In this document: positions 13,630-13,838 of the stretch, piece after piece | How positions within the stretch are numbered: the first letter of the stretch is position 1 | How the letters are laid out: every line of letters starts with the position of its first letter | NCBI GenBank assembly: GCA_902388545.1 | Contig: CABMPS010000030.1 | Span: forward strand, 1 to 13,838 | Origin: an uncultured Collinsella sp. | Lineage (GTDB): Bacteria > Actinomycetota > Coriobacteriia > Coriobacteriales > Coriobacteriaceae | Direction of reading: 5' to 3' | DNA: 13,838 nt | The notes under the pieces: generated by a model | What the model saw: only the letters and a program-made list of their open reading frames with translations | Databases searched by the model: none | Told to the model about the DNA's origin: nothing | Position numbers and translations under genes: made by a program

Positions 13630-13743
13630 GGGCGGGGAGCGGCGCGGAATTAAGTTTCCTGCTCTACAGTCCTGCGCAAGACGGAAAGCACATTAAGTGC
13701 TTTCCTTTGCGTGCGGAACTCGCGACAAACTTAACCCCCGCCC
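13630..13743. repeat. Nested inverted repeat, about 114 bp
   Basis: Four concentric arm pairs are visible: GGGCGGGG/CCCCGCCC (13630-13637, 13736-13743), TTAAGTTT/AAACTTAA (13650-13657, 13727-13734), CGCAA/TTGCG (13675-13679, 13707-13711) and a perfect 9-bp GGAAAGCAC/GTGCTTTCC (13683-13691, 13697-13705) around ATTAA. It has no coding frame of note. It could be a dispersed palindromic element, a small structured RNA or a terminator region of a neighbouring gene. The rest of 13744-13838 holds only small GC-rich hairpins such as GCCGC/GCGGC at 13798-13811. Confidence 0.5.
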
Positions 13744-13838
13744 CCAGCCCCGGAGACCCTCCCTGCCGTCACTTTGTTCGAGTCGTTGTTGTTCCTCGCC
13801 GCTTCCGCGGCTCGAGGTCCCCGTTCTCCTCGGCGGGG

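Overview
The window looks like a chromosomal stretch from a high-GC Gram-positive gut-type anaerobe, most likely a coriobacterium such as Collinsella. This rests on the GC-rich coding sequence, strong Shine-Dalgarno sites, a fructose-type PTS, a divergent FusA2-type EF-G paralogue and hairpin-rich intergenic regions. The taxon is inferred from overall character; no rRNA or tRNA is present to confirm it.

Region 1 (51-6043, minus strand) is a carbohydrate cluster. In transcription order it encodes a fructose-family PTS IIBC permease, a GatZ/KbaZ-family protein, a transaldolase of the small FSA/TalC class, a transketolase split into N- and C-terminal subunits, and a separate PTS IIA. A LacI-family regulator (6459-7469) is divergent from it, and the shared intergenic region holds a promoter and LacI-type operator-like sites. 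The cluster would import and phosphorylate a sugar, epimerise or otherwise handle the ketose phosphate, and shuffle carbon through transketolase/transaldolase. Carrying both shuffling enzymes suggests a C5 or C7 ketose phosphate rather than simple fructose; this is a hypothesis. Two intercistronic gaps (4427-4570 and 3033-3157) contain strong RNA structures: a possible H-type pseudoknot and a terminator-like hairpin in mid-operon.

Region 2 (7599-8675, plus strand) is a secreted or membrane-anchored DNA/RNA non-specific endonuclease followed by a terminator that probably works in both directions.

Region 3 (8709-10784, minus strand) is an EF-G-like GTPase with degenerate G3 and G4 motifs.

Region 4 (11021-13610, minus strand) is a polar amino acid ABC importer: Tat-type lipoprotein binding protein, permease, ATPase and terminator. 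A long imperfect hairpin sits between the binding protein and the permease, and repeated ACTTTA motifs surround the promoter. Upstream, 13611-13838 carries no gene but contains a nested inverted repeat of about 114 bp.

No CRISPR array, insertion sequence, transposase, phage gene, tRNA or rRNA was seen.
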